Positions 52,301 through 64,000 of a DNA stretch of 64,000 nt are shown one piece after another. The stretch's first letter is position 1. Every line of letters begins with the position of its first letter. Origin of the DNA: Nymphaea colorata (taxonomy: Eukaryota; Streptophyta; Magnoliopsida; Nymphaeales; Nymphaeaceae); contig NC_045142.1 of NCBI RefSeq assembly GCF_008831285.2, positions 26,921,876-26,985,875 of the forward strand. The letters run 5' to 3'. A program made the position numbers and the translations under genes. The notes beneath the pieces are model-generated. The model was not told the DNA's origin, made no database searches, and was given only the letters and a program-made list of their open reading frames with translations.

Positions 52301-53109
52301 AACATCCATGATCCCATATCAATTTGTTCTTCCCAGTCTGGCTTTGAATTCAAGGCCACTTTACTCTTTGGGAGCTATGGATCAGAACAGGTCTTGCGTT
52401 TTTGTCATTTTTAGAGACGCAGGTCCACAGACAATCATCAATCCATCACACAAATGGAGATTCGTGAAAATATTTTATTCCACTAATGGAAGGAACCGCA
52501 TTCATTTGTTAACATAAGCTGCTGATGATGATGACGAAAAGTGGTCCGAGTCTGAGCGCATCTCTTTGGCCTTCAACTTAGAGAGATTGATCTCCCACCA
52601 AACATTCCCGCCTCCTACAACTCAAAAGCACAGGGGAGAAAAGCAAGAGAGAAAGGAAAAAGAAGGCAGATGCATGATTGGGGATGTCCCTACTTCACGT
52701 ACCTTGATGATAGCATGCCATAAGTGCTAAGATTACGCAAGTTAAATTTTAATTCCATGGTGGTTGATAAGTAAAAGGTCGGCCGTTTCGAACCAGCTAA
52801 AAGCTCGACGGTAAAACTAGAAGAACGGAAAAGGTTCATCGGCAGTGACTTTTTCAAGAAGGAAGCAGCAATGGTGGTTGACACACTTAACAAAAAATGC
52901 CAAGGAAAAATTTTACTGGACAGATGCTATGAGCAAGTACGCAAGGAGAGAGAGAGCTGGACTTCTTGGTATTCGAAGAGAAAATGGAAATCTGCGGAGA
53001 TTCCGGGGACACGGAGAGAGCAGGACAAGGGCGTGCCTGAACGAGGCATCTCTAGCTCAGAAGCCGAGCTGTGAAGTGGGTAGAGAAGATCAACCCGTCT
53101 GTCCTATCC

Positions 53110-53140
<31 letters not shown>

Positions 53141-55038
53141 GCCGCCCTCTCGGCAGATGCCGCTGGCGCGCGGCCTCTTCTTCTTGTCTTAAAATCGAAA
53201 GCTTCAGCCCCCAGCTGTTCGTCTTTCCCTCTCTCTCCTTTTACTTTTTTCCAGTCTTTTACCGTCACCAGTGGCCCACCAGTCACACTTCTTCCCCTTC
53301 CCCGGAGACTCTGCCCACCTTTTGCCTGGTGTGCTTCAAGCCGATGGACCGAAATGCCCACGCCGGGATCCGGCGGTGAGCTGGACCATTGGTTTCCAGT
53401 CAGGGCAGAGTCGATATTTCCATGGGAGGAACATGCACATGGGAGAAGGGAGAGCATCATTGTAATATCAGGAGGAAAGGTAGGGGCTGGTTGGGAACTC
53501 CGGATAAATTGAGCACTAGTAGTAGCGAAGGCGAGTGTGTCTGAGGGTCTCTCTCTCACTCTCTCTCTCTCTCTCTCTGCTTTGCAGCTTTCGTTTTTCT
53601 TTCCTCTTTTTATTGTATGATCTTTGCTTTTCATTTTTACCATCAGTTCCTTTCTTTTTCCTTTGGTCCACCACACCCACCTTCCCTCTCTCCGCACCTC
53701 TTCATCCGCTTCCGCTTCCTCTACTGCTTCTATACTCTTTATCTCTCTCCGTCATTCTGCGTGCGTGTGTGCAGCCATCTCATTGGAGGGGAAAGATGAG
53801 GGAGATTTGGGCAAAGGATAAAATGGGGAATCTTTCGTGCTGAGGTATCTTGTCCTTCTTCTCTGCTAGCCTTTGCGTGCGAAATGCGGGCGTTTCTGGG
53901 GCTTCGGGTGGGATTTTGATGATGACGCACTTGTGGTTTCCCTCGTTTAACTGTAACCTCGCTGCTTGTTTGGTCGATCGGACAAATGTGGTGATGCGTT
54001 CTTGGGTATTTTCTTAAAGCTTTCTGCAGGAAATTTTTTTAGAAGATTACCAACCTCTTTTTTCCTGATTCTTGGGACGGTGTCGGTTTCTGCTGTTTTT
54101 TAGCTAAAGATTTGCTATTTGGGCCTTGAACCCGTGCTCTGAGTAGGAGCTCTCTTTTGGGTTGAAAGTTTAGAGAGCAATGTGAGCGCCATCCTCCTTC
54201 TTCTTTACCTTCTTCTATAATCTTCCAGCGGGACTATCGAAAATATTTATTCAGAAGGATGTTGTGCTCACTTCGTCACATTGGGGGTTCCGGACACTGC
54301 TTCAACCTCGCCATGTCTTTTCCTTCTTCTTGTGGAATTTGTAAATGTATCCTCTTTTTTCCTTCAAACACGATGAATTTCAAGCATCTAATCTCTTTGA
54401 TTTGAGCTGCAGGAGGGAATTATTCTTTGTCACTTAGTTGGGATACACCTGTCCCTTGGCTTTCTGAACATTTGTGTTCAGTTTTGGGATTCCTTGCGCG
54501 TGTTGACTGACGCAGAAGCGAGACTGTTGCCAGCACGCACTTTTTTCTGTCTAGGCGTTATCAGCTTGACACAAAATAATTCCCTTAGCTGGGAAATCAT
54601 TTCGATTTTTTTTTTGCTAAGTGGTCTTCTGTATGGCAGTGTGGAATCGATTTTCTAGTGGTCCAGACAGAGAAATTTCCTTCTCTTGTCCTAAGCAACG
54701 ATTAGGGTTAAAAAGTCAAAATCTTACTGTGTTCTCTGAAAGCAAAAACATTATGGCGCTCAATGAGATGAGGATTTAGGATATAGATCTTTGTGTAACT
54801 GTTTTTCACTTTTGCAATGGCCTCTGGTGTTTTAATCTGAAATTCACTTTAACATGTTCTAGGACTTTGGTGCCCATCAGCCAGTTTGCTGCAGTGGTGA
54901 TATTCACTATCTTGTATGAAGAGCACGTCTCTGATGTTGGTTGCCTGATAAAGGAAGATATCATGTTTTTGTGAGTTGAGACCGTGAGACGAGTTACTCT
55001 CGGAACTCGAGATAACTGTTTGGTTAAACAGTTTTACA
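45771..55038. other. MED33 3' flank, gene-poor intergenic DNA and CIP7-like promoter/leader
   Basis: No protein gene is recognised over about 7.5 kb. Contents include the MED33 3' UTR, a (TA)n tract at 49303-49333, A/T runs (for example the T run at about 50881-50903), a 10-bp inverted repeat at 50721-50761 followed by a TATATA box-like word, and (GA)n at 53117-53140. From about 53500 a pyrimidine-rich stretch with (CT)n at 53548-53578 and CTTTTTCC words looks like the promoter/5' UTR of the next gene. That leader probably has an intron (a possible donor is CTGAG|GTATCT at about 53844). Confidence 0.5.
49303..49333. repeat. (TA)n microsatellite
   Basis: A perfect TA run in intergenic DNA. 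Confidence 0.95.
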
Positions 55039-58000
55039 ATGGAAGGATTGAGCTTTGTTGATGGGCCGTTGGATTATGCTGAATTTAAGCTTTCGCCAGA
55101 TAAAAAGGGGTTTGTATCTTTATCATTTGCTTTCTTTCTAAGCGTCAAATATCAAATTTTAGTCTGGCTGTAAAATGCTCTCCCTCCATGTTCTTGAATT
55201 GGCAGGTATGAGTTATTCATTTCTTACCAAGGAAAAGACGAGAGAGTGGATTTAGGGTATCTGGAGCAGATTATTTCATATATACCATCTGCGAAGGAAT
55301 ATTTTGATCAGTCAAATGGGACTTTTAAACTGCAACCAGCTGAAAGCCCTAGCAGAGCCCGCTGGTTTACTAAACGAACTTTGGACAGGTTCGAGTGATT
55401 CTCTTAATTGGAAACTTATTTAAACCTGTTGACCAATACGGCCTTCATTACCTCTTTGACCAACTAAATTACATTTCTGTAGGTTTTTTCATATTGTTGG
55501 TGCATCTGAATCATTAAAACGTGCAGTCGAGCTTGAGCATGAGATGTCCCAGTTGGAGCAAGCTAGGAGGTTTCATCTTGCCCTATACTCCGAGGTAAGA
55601 GTTGCTTATATAGTTTTGGATTTCCTGTCTAAGACATTTTTGATGATCAGAGAATTTACTGTGTTAGGGTGATGGGGACCATGCCTTGACAGGATCTGCA
55701 GGTACTTTTCTTTTCTTGCTACTACAGCTTCCTTTTTTGTTTGTATAATCCGTTTCATGAGGGTAATGCGAAATTCTGGAGTTAACAATGTGAGAAATTA
55801 CTTGGAAGTATAGAAGCACCTTTCTTCTGCTTTGATCCATTTCATTTGATTGAGAGGAAAACTTTAGTTAAATGTTGCTGCTTTGTTTTCCATAATGTAC
55901 GGATAGAGTCTATACTGTATAGACTCACAGACCATCTCAAGCCTTTTCACGGTCTTATTGCTAGTTCAGTTATGTGTCCCTCCTCTAGTTAATGGAAAAG
56001 TAATCTTTTGTTACATGCAAGGAAGTGGCTACAAACAAAGTTTATGGCACCAAACCGTTTCGTATATCAGCCAACATGGCTAAACTTGCTAGCTCATGTT
56101 CTGTGATTCATATGGTTGGGAGCTAGTTTCCTATAGTTGTTTTGTAAGCTGTGTCTTACAAGCAATTAGTACAGTCTCTCCTGTTTGCCTTTGTTTTGCT
56201 GAGCACCTTTTATTTAGACTAAATTTTAATACTCTTTCCTTGTACTGTCAGATAGAAACTACATGGAAGGAATGAAAGAAACAGAGAAGGTAGATTTCAT
56301 TATCTTATTCACATAATGTCTTCATTCAGTTGGCCTTTGGGATTACCTGAATAACTGACATTTGCATGACGTTTTTTCAGTTAAATGTCCTGGCGGCCTC
56401 CTGTGATGCATCAAAGTAAGTGTTTTCGACTGAAGTGTATCAAAATGTTCTCTTGTCTCCTCTGCTTACATAAAATAAAAATATGCTAGGAATGAACTGT
56501 TGCGTGCAATGGATGTAAGATTAGCAGCACTGAGAGAGGAGTTAACTAGCACGCTCGATCAAGCTGCAGATGGCCCTTGCTCATTTCAAGAGCTCACTGA
56601 TTTACTGGAGTTTACACAGAATTTTGCATCAACAGATTTAAAGTAACTATCTTGAACTCTTTGCTTTTTCCTCTATCTATCTTTTGTCTTTATCAGTTTA
56701 TCTAGTTCATGCATGGCAGGTTTTCTCTCTTATGGACCTATGTGCATGACCATGTAAAGGCCAATAGTTATATTATATGTATCCATGTGTTGATTTGCTC
56801 ATGGTAACAAAAATTCTAGAGTAGAATGTGAAAATTAAATCTGTATCATTTATTCTGATTGTCACACATATATTACAACTTGCATGTTATTTTTCTAATC
56901 GTATGCGATGCCAAGGTTTTGTCCTTGTTTGATGGCAACCAAACAATATTGCTTTCCTCCATGCATTGGGTGAGGTAGGCATGGTTCATCCTGGAACAGC
57001 AGGGAGCACTTACTTTTCTATGAGGCTTTGAGACGCCTGCCTCATCTATTTTGCAATATGATATCTAGTAGCCCTAGTTGTGAAAATCTCAACTAGTCGG
57101 TTATTTACTGACCTGTGTTTCAAGCCAGTGACTAGTTGGTCAGACTAGTCATGGTCAAGCTAGTAGTTGTTCAGCTGACTAATTCTTGACCAATAAATAT
57201 ATATGTCCATTCTTTGTATACAATCTGTGTTTATTCCCATATAAATATATATATCCTTTTATCTATATCAATTTAATTGGACTGACTAGCCCCAACTAGT
57301 CTTGACAAATCCTGATACATTTTTTAGAATGACTTGTGTTCTATTTCTGATTTTGGCAACTTAGACAGTAAACTCAGTGAAAACTGTAAATACTCCTTTT
57401 TTTTCTTTTATTGCTATAAATGCCCTTTTCTTTTTTCCTCCTCTCAATTATCATTATCAATATTCATCCTTTGTCTACCTTTTTTGTATCTCATACAGAC
57501 AAATAGAAATATTGCATGCACACATGTACATGGTCTTATTGGCAAAACAAACAAACTCAAGGAAATTGTCTATATTTGCATGCATGAGCAAGTTTCTGCA
57601 TCTTCTTTAATCTTGCTACTAAGGCAAAAAAAGTGCAGAAGTTGGTACTTCAATTTTCAACTTTTTTAAATGTTTTCTTTAGAATGTCTGCATGTTTAAG
57701 TCATCAGGACTAATAAGAAGTCCGTTCATTGATCAAAACTTTCTATGTGGAATATCCAGGAACTTGTTTTTGAAGTACTTTGCTCTAAGCCAGCATAGTC
57801 AAGTGCTTGATGCGCTAGACAGGAAGCACTCAACCTCTCTGCACATGGATCAAATCTCTGGAGCTGGTAATGGAACCAGCTTGATGGACTTTGCAGCTGC
57901 TTCTCTTTCAGCATCTAGTAGCACTGACAAAGAACTGTATTCTAGAAATACCATCTCTCCTTCAAAAATTGCTCAAGCTGAAAGGAAGATGCTAACTGAC

Positions 58001-61000
58001 AGTGAGGAATCATCTGATTCAAGTGATGAGAGTCGGACACCTGCTGAAAGAAGTCGACCGATGATAAGATCTGCATCACCAAGGAGGTCAGCATCCCCAA
58101 TGCGAAGGATCCAAATCGGTAGATCTGGTTCACGAAGATCAACAGCACTCACTATTAAAAATCTTGGTTTCTATCCTGCAAGGGAAAAGCTACCAAATAA
58201 TAATAAGGAAAGTGACAGTGAGGACGAAGAACCAACAGATAGGCCTAAGAAGCCTGAAAATTCTGTCAGAAGCTTCAGTGTTCAGGATGCAATAAACCTC
58301 TTTGAAAGCAAACAGAGAGACTTGAGTTCTGACTTCCAAAAAAGAAGGGCTTCTGCTGAGACGAGTGCTTCTTTTATCAACACAAGGAAGTCGGTCCTGA
58401 GGAGATGGAGTGCAGGTATGGACGATGGTTCCCCAAAATGTGCTCCAGGAAATGCTTCTCAAGAAGCACCAGAGGAAATCAGAGTGGGTTTTGAGGAGCG
58501 CTCAGCAGAAAAGAATGCAGAAGTTGGTGTTTCGGCTTCATTAGAGAGGCCTTCTATTCCTGGAAAAAATTATGATGTGGACAATACCATTGACAGGAAT
58601 GGTGAGGAATCGGTTACAAATGGAACTATCAAAGTAGTTAAACCAAATCTGGATGAAACTTGTGAACATGAAATCACAGCAGCTGAATGGAATCAGCAGA
58701 AGGAGGCTGAGTTGAATCAGATGTTGGTTAAAATGATGGAGTGCAAACCTACTGGGTCTCTAAAGCAGTCTGAATGTGTTGCAAACCAGGCTTCCCTGGA
58801 TTTGTCAAGTGATCAGAAGGGTGGCTTCTATGAAAATTACAAAGAGAAGAGAGATGCAAGGCTACGAGGGCAGCATGCTGGGAAAAAGGTTGAGAAGGAC
58901 AGAAAACTGAAGACAGGGAAGGAAGAACTTGAGCGACGGAAAGTAGAAGTGAGTAGCAAATCTAGTGCTAATGTGAAACAGAACCAGCTGGGGCCATCTC
59001 AAAAGCTTCTAAGAAATTCTTCTCCATCTGGATTACCAAAACGGGAAGTTTCAAAACCACAAACTTCCAAAAAAGCTCCATCTAGGGCATCACCTGTATC
59101 TGTAACACGTAGCTCCATGTCATCAGTTCCAACACCAAGGACCTCCATCACACCAACTAGAATGTCTACCACTCCATCATCCTCTTCAAATAGCACAAAT
59201 CGCAAGAAACATCAACCATCTCCATCCCCGACCAAAACAATTCCCAAAAAAGAAAGATCACAAGCACAGCAACCTCCAACAAAAAGTAAAGGTGCGCAGA
59301 TTGAAGGCAAGGCTAACTTAAGGAGCAAGGATGAGAAGAAGCAAAATGTGATAAGAAAATCTAACACTAGTTCACATGGTGCTAAAACTGGTGTTACTGC
59401 TACTGCAGATGTTTCAGGAACAACTTCATCAAAGCCAAGCTTCTACAGTAAAGTAACAAAGAAAAGCAGTGTGGTGCCACTGGAAACAAAGCCTTTCCTG
59501 CGTAAAGGGATGGGAATTGGCCCTGGTGTGGGGTCTGTTGTTAAAACAAAGGGAACACAACCTGATGACTTGTCTAAGGTAGATGTTAACACTAACCAAG
59601 TGCAAGACGTGGAAAAGGTCACTGTAATGGTGGATACTCCTCAATCTCCAGAATGCAGTGAAATGGATGAGCTGAAAATTGATCCATCTGAGTCAGAGCA
59701 GTGTGAGAGCTTCCAGAAGCAACTCGAGGTTGGCAACCTTGAATCTAATATTATGGATCAGATGGAACAGGTGAATTCTAAACCAGATGAGTGCACAAAA
59801 ACTGAAATTACATTTCCTGAAGAAGTCCCTACTGATGGTGGACAAATCTGTGTGCCAGAGGATGTGGCAGATCTGATATGGGTTGAAATGGATGAACAAG
59901 AGAAGCCAACAGTAAGTGAAATTACATCCATTGAATCAACAATCCCAGCAGTTGCTGAATTATCTGTACGGAGCCCTCGAGTTCGCCATTCTTTGTCACA
60001 GATGCTTCAGGCTGACAGTGGGGAATCTGAGATAGTGAGTGAATGGGGAAATGCAGAGAATCCACCAGCCTTGGTTTATCAGAAAGATTCACCAAAGGGC
60101 TTTAAAAGACTTTTAAAATTTGGTAGGAAGAGTCGAGGTGGTGATAGTATGGCAACTGGGTGGGCCAGTTCACCAGTTCTTTCTGAGGGTGAAGATGACA
60201 ATGAGGAGCCAAAAGGTGCCAGCAGAAGAAACATAGATGCTTTGTTGAGGAAGTCTGCACCACACATAAAAGGCTTCGGACAACAGAAGACTATGCTTGG
60301 GCAAAGTCATGATGCGGGGAACTCTAGCAAGAAAAGTATGGAATGCAATACCATGAACGATCTCTTACCAAGTACGTATTTTAATTTGCAACTATGAATA
60401 TAAATGATTGCTTTTATCCAAGGCATCTAGAGAATTCCCCTGGTCAATCACATTCTTTTTATAGTTGGGGAGTAGTGAGCTGTCAAATGGACCTTTTCTA
60501 AATATCTGTTTACATAGAACAATTTTTCCGGCTATAAATCATACAACAGCCTAGGCTAGCCAATATGCACTTCTGGAGCACAAACTCACTAGCTCTTGCC
60601 TTTTAAGTTCAAGAACAGCTAAGTCCTGTCAGCTCTACTAGCATTATATTTATACCATGTACCAGTGTCTGCACATTGGGGCCCTCTTTTGATGCTTGCC
60701 TTATCGGTCCAATCATTATTTAAGATTTATGCTCATTTAAGGCTATCTACTTGAATGCTAGCACCCTTTGAGTGATGGAGGATTCACTCTCTAGGAGTTG
60801 CTTTTGTCATATTGCCATCTTAATTTTTCTCCTTCGTCATTTGAGGCCTTGTCTTCTCGCCCTTTATAAAAGCTGATGGTAGTTTTTCTGATCTGGCTTC
60901 CTTTGGTTCCTGGATTCTTTGCCTTGTGTTACCTTTTGGACACAAAACCATCAAGGACGGGCGGCCATTTTTAGGACTCATTCTCTTTGAGTCTTGGGGA

Positions 61001-61729
61001 TCTGAAAACCCAGTTGAGCAACCGCCAGAAAAGCAATTGACCATAAGCTGGCCCTTCAGATTTAGTTAAAACTTGCACATTTTATTTTGATGCTATGTTG
61101 TCTCTTTGGTATCGAACGTTCGTTCAGCTTAGTGTTGAGGAAACCCAAAATGTGTTTTGGCTTTTCCCGGACTGTGTGGTGCTCACTATCTATGATTTCT
61201 GCTGGGCAATGGACTTCAATTTCAGTCTCTAAAGGAGAGAAAGTTAAAATTTGCTCAGGGAACATATTAGCCTTAAAAATGAATCCTTCATTAATCCTCT
61301 GCAATTCAAATTTTTTATGCTGCCTTCTTGTCCAGCATGGTTACCTTCTTTTTTAATTTCATAGAAAATGCATTTTGTAAATCATTTCTGGAAAAGTCGT
61401 CTCATGTAATTGGGCGTTGGTTTCACATTTTAAACTTTATTCCATCTAGTTACATGATTCTCATGCCTTTGTTACTCCACTTTCAGAACGTTCAAACTTC
61501 AGCAACATCGCTTTGCCTTCTCCGAAACTGCGACAGGAGAAAATCTCTGCAGCTGCTGCCTCGACCAAAGGTTAGCACGATAAAAATGCGTCACTTTGAA
61601 GCTTGGTTTTGTGTTTTGACCTGAGAATCAGTTTTATTGAAGAACTGACTATGTGCGTTTACAGCAACAAGGTCATTCTTCTCCCTCTCCACATTTAGAA
61701 GCAAAGGAAGTGAAGCAAAGTTGCGGTAA
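55039..61729 (+). CDS. CIP7: COP1-interacting protein 7-like protein, ten coding exons
   Basis: Exons: 55039-55109, 55206-55388, 55483-55594, 55668-55701, 56252-56289, 56381-56415, 56490-56643, 57683-60371, 61487-61570 and 61665-61729; 1,154 residues. The N-terminal module is typical of CIP7-like proteins: PLDYAEFKLSPDK, a WFTKRTLDRFFHIV block, HEMSQLEQARRFHLALYSE and LLRAMDVRLAALREELT. The large exon 8 codes a long, mostly disordered Ser/Lys/Glu-rich region with SDSSDESRTP, SPRRSASPMRR, SVQDAINLFESKQ and a basic Pro/Ser/Thr-rich centre. The C-terminus RSFFSLSTFRSKGSEAKLR is also a family signature. Arabidopsis CIP7 is a nuclear protein that binds the light-signalling repressor COP1 and promotes light-induced genes; other family members are less studied, so the exact role here is inferred. 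The junction between exons 7 and 8 is uncertain. Confidence 0.87.
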
Positions 61730-62423
61730 TGTTAGTTTTGGTACACTTTTGGCGTTTGCCTCCTGTCTGAAGAGTGAATGAAGTTTGGGCGTGCGTCCAG
61801 ATTGTGCTCTTTTTTTTTTTCCTTTCCACATCCCTTCTCAGTATGTCCTATTTTACATTAATTTGGTAGCAAGGCTGATCTTTTTATCCATGCCGAAAAA
61901 AAAGGCGATGTTTTATGTTGTAAGAGTTGTCTGTATATGCAATGTGATTATCACTATAATACAGTTCTGCCAAACCACAAGATGAGCAGTCCCATTGAGA
62001 AGGGGGAAAAGGAAAAAAAAAGCTAAGATTATGAACGACAACGCTATTATTTCTATGGTACTGGAAGTCAAATTACATAGAAAATGTGCCCGCCAAAATG
62101 GAGCAAAGAATCCTCTTGTCACTATTAATAAACAACGAACGAGTCTTGTTGGGCAGGACAAGGTCATCTGCCTAAGACAGCCATTTTTTCTCATCAGGCA
62201 ATCCCCATAGAATGATTGATTGGATGGTGCACCCACCGGGCTGATGATCTACACCAACACAAGCATGGGAATTCTTGAGGGAACCATAGACCTTCCCATG
62301 CAATTGTGATTCAGATGTTAGCAGCACGTACTCCTTTGCTGGAACCTTCATTCCCATGTTCCTCCAGACAGGATATGTTTTTGTATTTTAACCTTTGAGT
62401 AATAAAATGTTACGTTGGCGTTA
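61730..62423. other. Convergent 3' ends of the CIP7-like and TOPP genes
   Basis: This 694-bp gap between two stop codons on opposite strands must hold both 3' UTRs. It is AT-rich with A and T runs and shows no further gene. Confidence 0.6.
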
Positions 62424-63690
62424 TCATCCTGACTTCGACGAGTTGGAAGAGGATCCAGTCTTTCCCTTACCGGGCTTAAGAATCTGGAAGGAACAGAGCA
62501 GGTTAGTATCCACCAGCATCATGGCACCGGCATTATTGAATTCTCCACAGTAATTGGGTGCAGAAAATATGGTGACCAGCTGCCTATCTGCAAAGAACTC
62601 GTACCCGTCTTCCACGACCTGAATAGTTGGCATCGTTAGAATGTAAGTTTAAGACGCCTGGAGTTTAATTTTGGTACAATTACCGGGCAAAAAGAAAACA
62701 AACTGATCGGAACGACGAACTATTACCTGATGCGCCCTACAGATGAGATCCAAGTCATGCTTCTTCAAAAACTCGGTCACCTTGTCTGCCCCAAAGATGA
62801 ACGACACTCCCCTGTCATTGTCCCCCCACCCAACGATTTCCTTGTCTGGATCTGCCCACAGCAGATCACACAACAACCCTTGATCGGGCACATCTATGGG
62901 CCGTTCGATCGACTTTATCTGCTCCAGGCTTTCCATTTCTGGTGACAAACCACCATGCATGCATAGAATCTTATCGTCTATGATAGCTGCAACGGGCAGA
63001 CAATTGAAACAATCTGTGAAGGTCCTCCAGAGTCGGACGCTGAACCGGCGTTTGCATTCATCGTAGAAGCCATAGATCCGGTTAATGGATGCACATTCAT
63101 GGTTTCCTCGCAAGAGGAAAAAGTTCTCAGGGTACTTGATCTTGTATGCCAACAGTAGGCAAATGGTCTCTATGCTTTGCTTCCCTCTGTCTACGTAATC
63201 ACCAAGAAAGAGGTAGTTGGCCCTTGGGGGGTAGCCGCCGTACTCGAACAAACGAAGGAGGTCAGCATATTGACCGTGAATATCACCTGCAGGGAACATA
63301 GGACAATTGTCATTGATAGCTTAAGAATCTTGGAAGGAACAGAACAGCAGTCTCAGTTGAGAAATCGGAATATAGAAAACACGACCATTCTTCAGCATCG
63401 AGAATGAATGACAATGGTGGAGATCGAGAGAGAGAGAGAGTACCGCAGATGTTGATAGGAGCCTCCAACTCAAGGAGATTGGGTTGGCTGAGGAAGATAT
63501 CCTTCGACGCGTAACAGAGCTGAAGGATCTCCGATTCCATCAACTGAACGCGTTTCACCGCAGGCTTGTTGCTGTTGTTGTTGTTATTGTTGTTGCTGCT
63601 GCTGCTGGGGGTGGTGCTGGTGGTGGCATTCTTTCTCGCCTCCAACAAGCGATTTATCAATTCATCCACCAACCTCTCTTCCATGCCCAT
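62424..63690 (-). CDS. TOPP: Serine/threonine protein phosphatase PP1 catalytic subunit (TOPP), three exons
   Basis: Minus-strand exons are 63690-63444, 63286-62727 and 62618-62424; 333 residues with correct phases. The start is the ATG of [17 protein letters not shown]. All metal-binding and catalytic motifs of the PPP family are present: GDIHGQ, GDYVDRG, RGNHE, the regulatory stretch CFNCLPVAA and MHGGLSPEM, plus SAPNYCGEF near the C-terminus. [23 protein letters not shown] places it in PP1 rather than PP2A. PP1 removes phosphate from Ser/Thr with two metal ions and acts in nucleus and cytosol with targeting subunits. The N-terminal region holds an insert [19 protein letters not shown] coded by AAC/AAT-type repeats. 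The C-terminal tail is short and Ser/Gly-rich. The 5' UTR contains TC-rich sequence up to the window edge. Confidence 0.95.
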
Positions 63691-64000
63691 CACCACTCAC
63701 AGATCCCTCGCCCCGCCTGATCGATCTTCAGAAGCTCAAGCGCTCTCTTTCTGTCTCTCGCGGGCTGCGATCGTTCTCTCTCTCTCCCAGATGGGACAGA
63801 GTAGAGGATTGGGGTTGGGAGAGAAGGGGAGGAGGAGGAAGAGGGTGTGGTTGTTCCGTTACTTGCGTGGCTTTCAGCCTCTTCCCACGTTTGCCGCCGT
63901 TTTCGGTTATTGTTCTTTGAAAGAAAGAAACAAGTTGGCACGATCGTTCTTCCTGGCCGACGGACGGACCACAACAAAGCGAGGGGAGAGAGGAAACAGG
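63691..64000 (-). other. TOPP 5' UTR and start of promoter
   Basis: The stretch upstream of the TOPP ATG holds GA/TC tracts (63770-63790), typical of plant 5' leaders. No TATA box can be assigned before the window ends. Confidence 0.5.

Noticed and set aside
57334-57669. Open frame just before CIP7-like exon 8
   Set aside because: It lies in intron 7, is low-complexity and does not continue the CIP7-like frame.

Overview
This window is nuclear DNA of a flowering plant. The genes have GT-AG introns, AT-rich intergenic sequence, plant-only protein families and Ty1-copia retrotransposons primed by initiator tRNA-Met. The exact lineage cannot be named from the sequence. I rebuilt the gene models by eye from splice sites, reading-frame continuity and remembered family sequences. 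No database search was run.

Layout: (1) 3-671 (+), the 3' end of an acidic, unidentified plant-specific protein gene. (2) 1705-5377 (-), a five-exon Golgi UDP-rhamnose/UDP-galactose transporter (URGT2/3 type). (3) 9711-12908 (-), a three-exon plastid YCF54/LCAA protein of chlorophyll synthesis. (4) 16551-17174 (-), an intronless NDR1/HIN1-like (LEA_2) membrane protein. (5) 19970-45770 (+), a twelve-exon Mediator subunit MED33 (REF4/RFR1) gene. Its introns hold two young Ty1-copia elements (25293-30594 and 33287-38481), a 623-bp non-autonomous hAT-like element (38490-39112), an 875-bp palindrome-rich TIR element (42422-43296) and a possible MITE (24741-25132). (6) 55039-61729 (+), a ten-exon COP1-interacting-protein-7-like gene. 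(7) 62424-63690 (-), a three-exon type-1 protein phosphatase (TOPP). Genes 6 and 7 are convergent, as are genes 1 and 2.

The genes do not form a pathway; they are housekeeping and signalling genes in ordinary eukaryotic arrangement. The notable feature is the MED33 gene, which reaches 25.8 kb mostly through insertions while its 1,319-codon reading frame stays intact. Both copia elements lie in the sense direction and have perfect 5-bp target duplications. Their LTR pairs show no differences (164 bp) and two differences (278 bp), so they are recent. Each carries one frameshift in its polyprotein. The second element and the hAT-like element share the same target bases, so the empty site can be inferred exactly.

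I see no CRISPR array, tRNA, rRNA or recognisable microRNA, and no convincing new biological system. The most unusual items are the double insertion at one target site, the stacked palindromes in the LTR of the second copia element, and the palindrome-rich TIR element.
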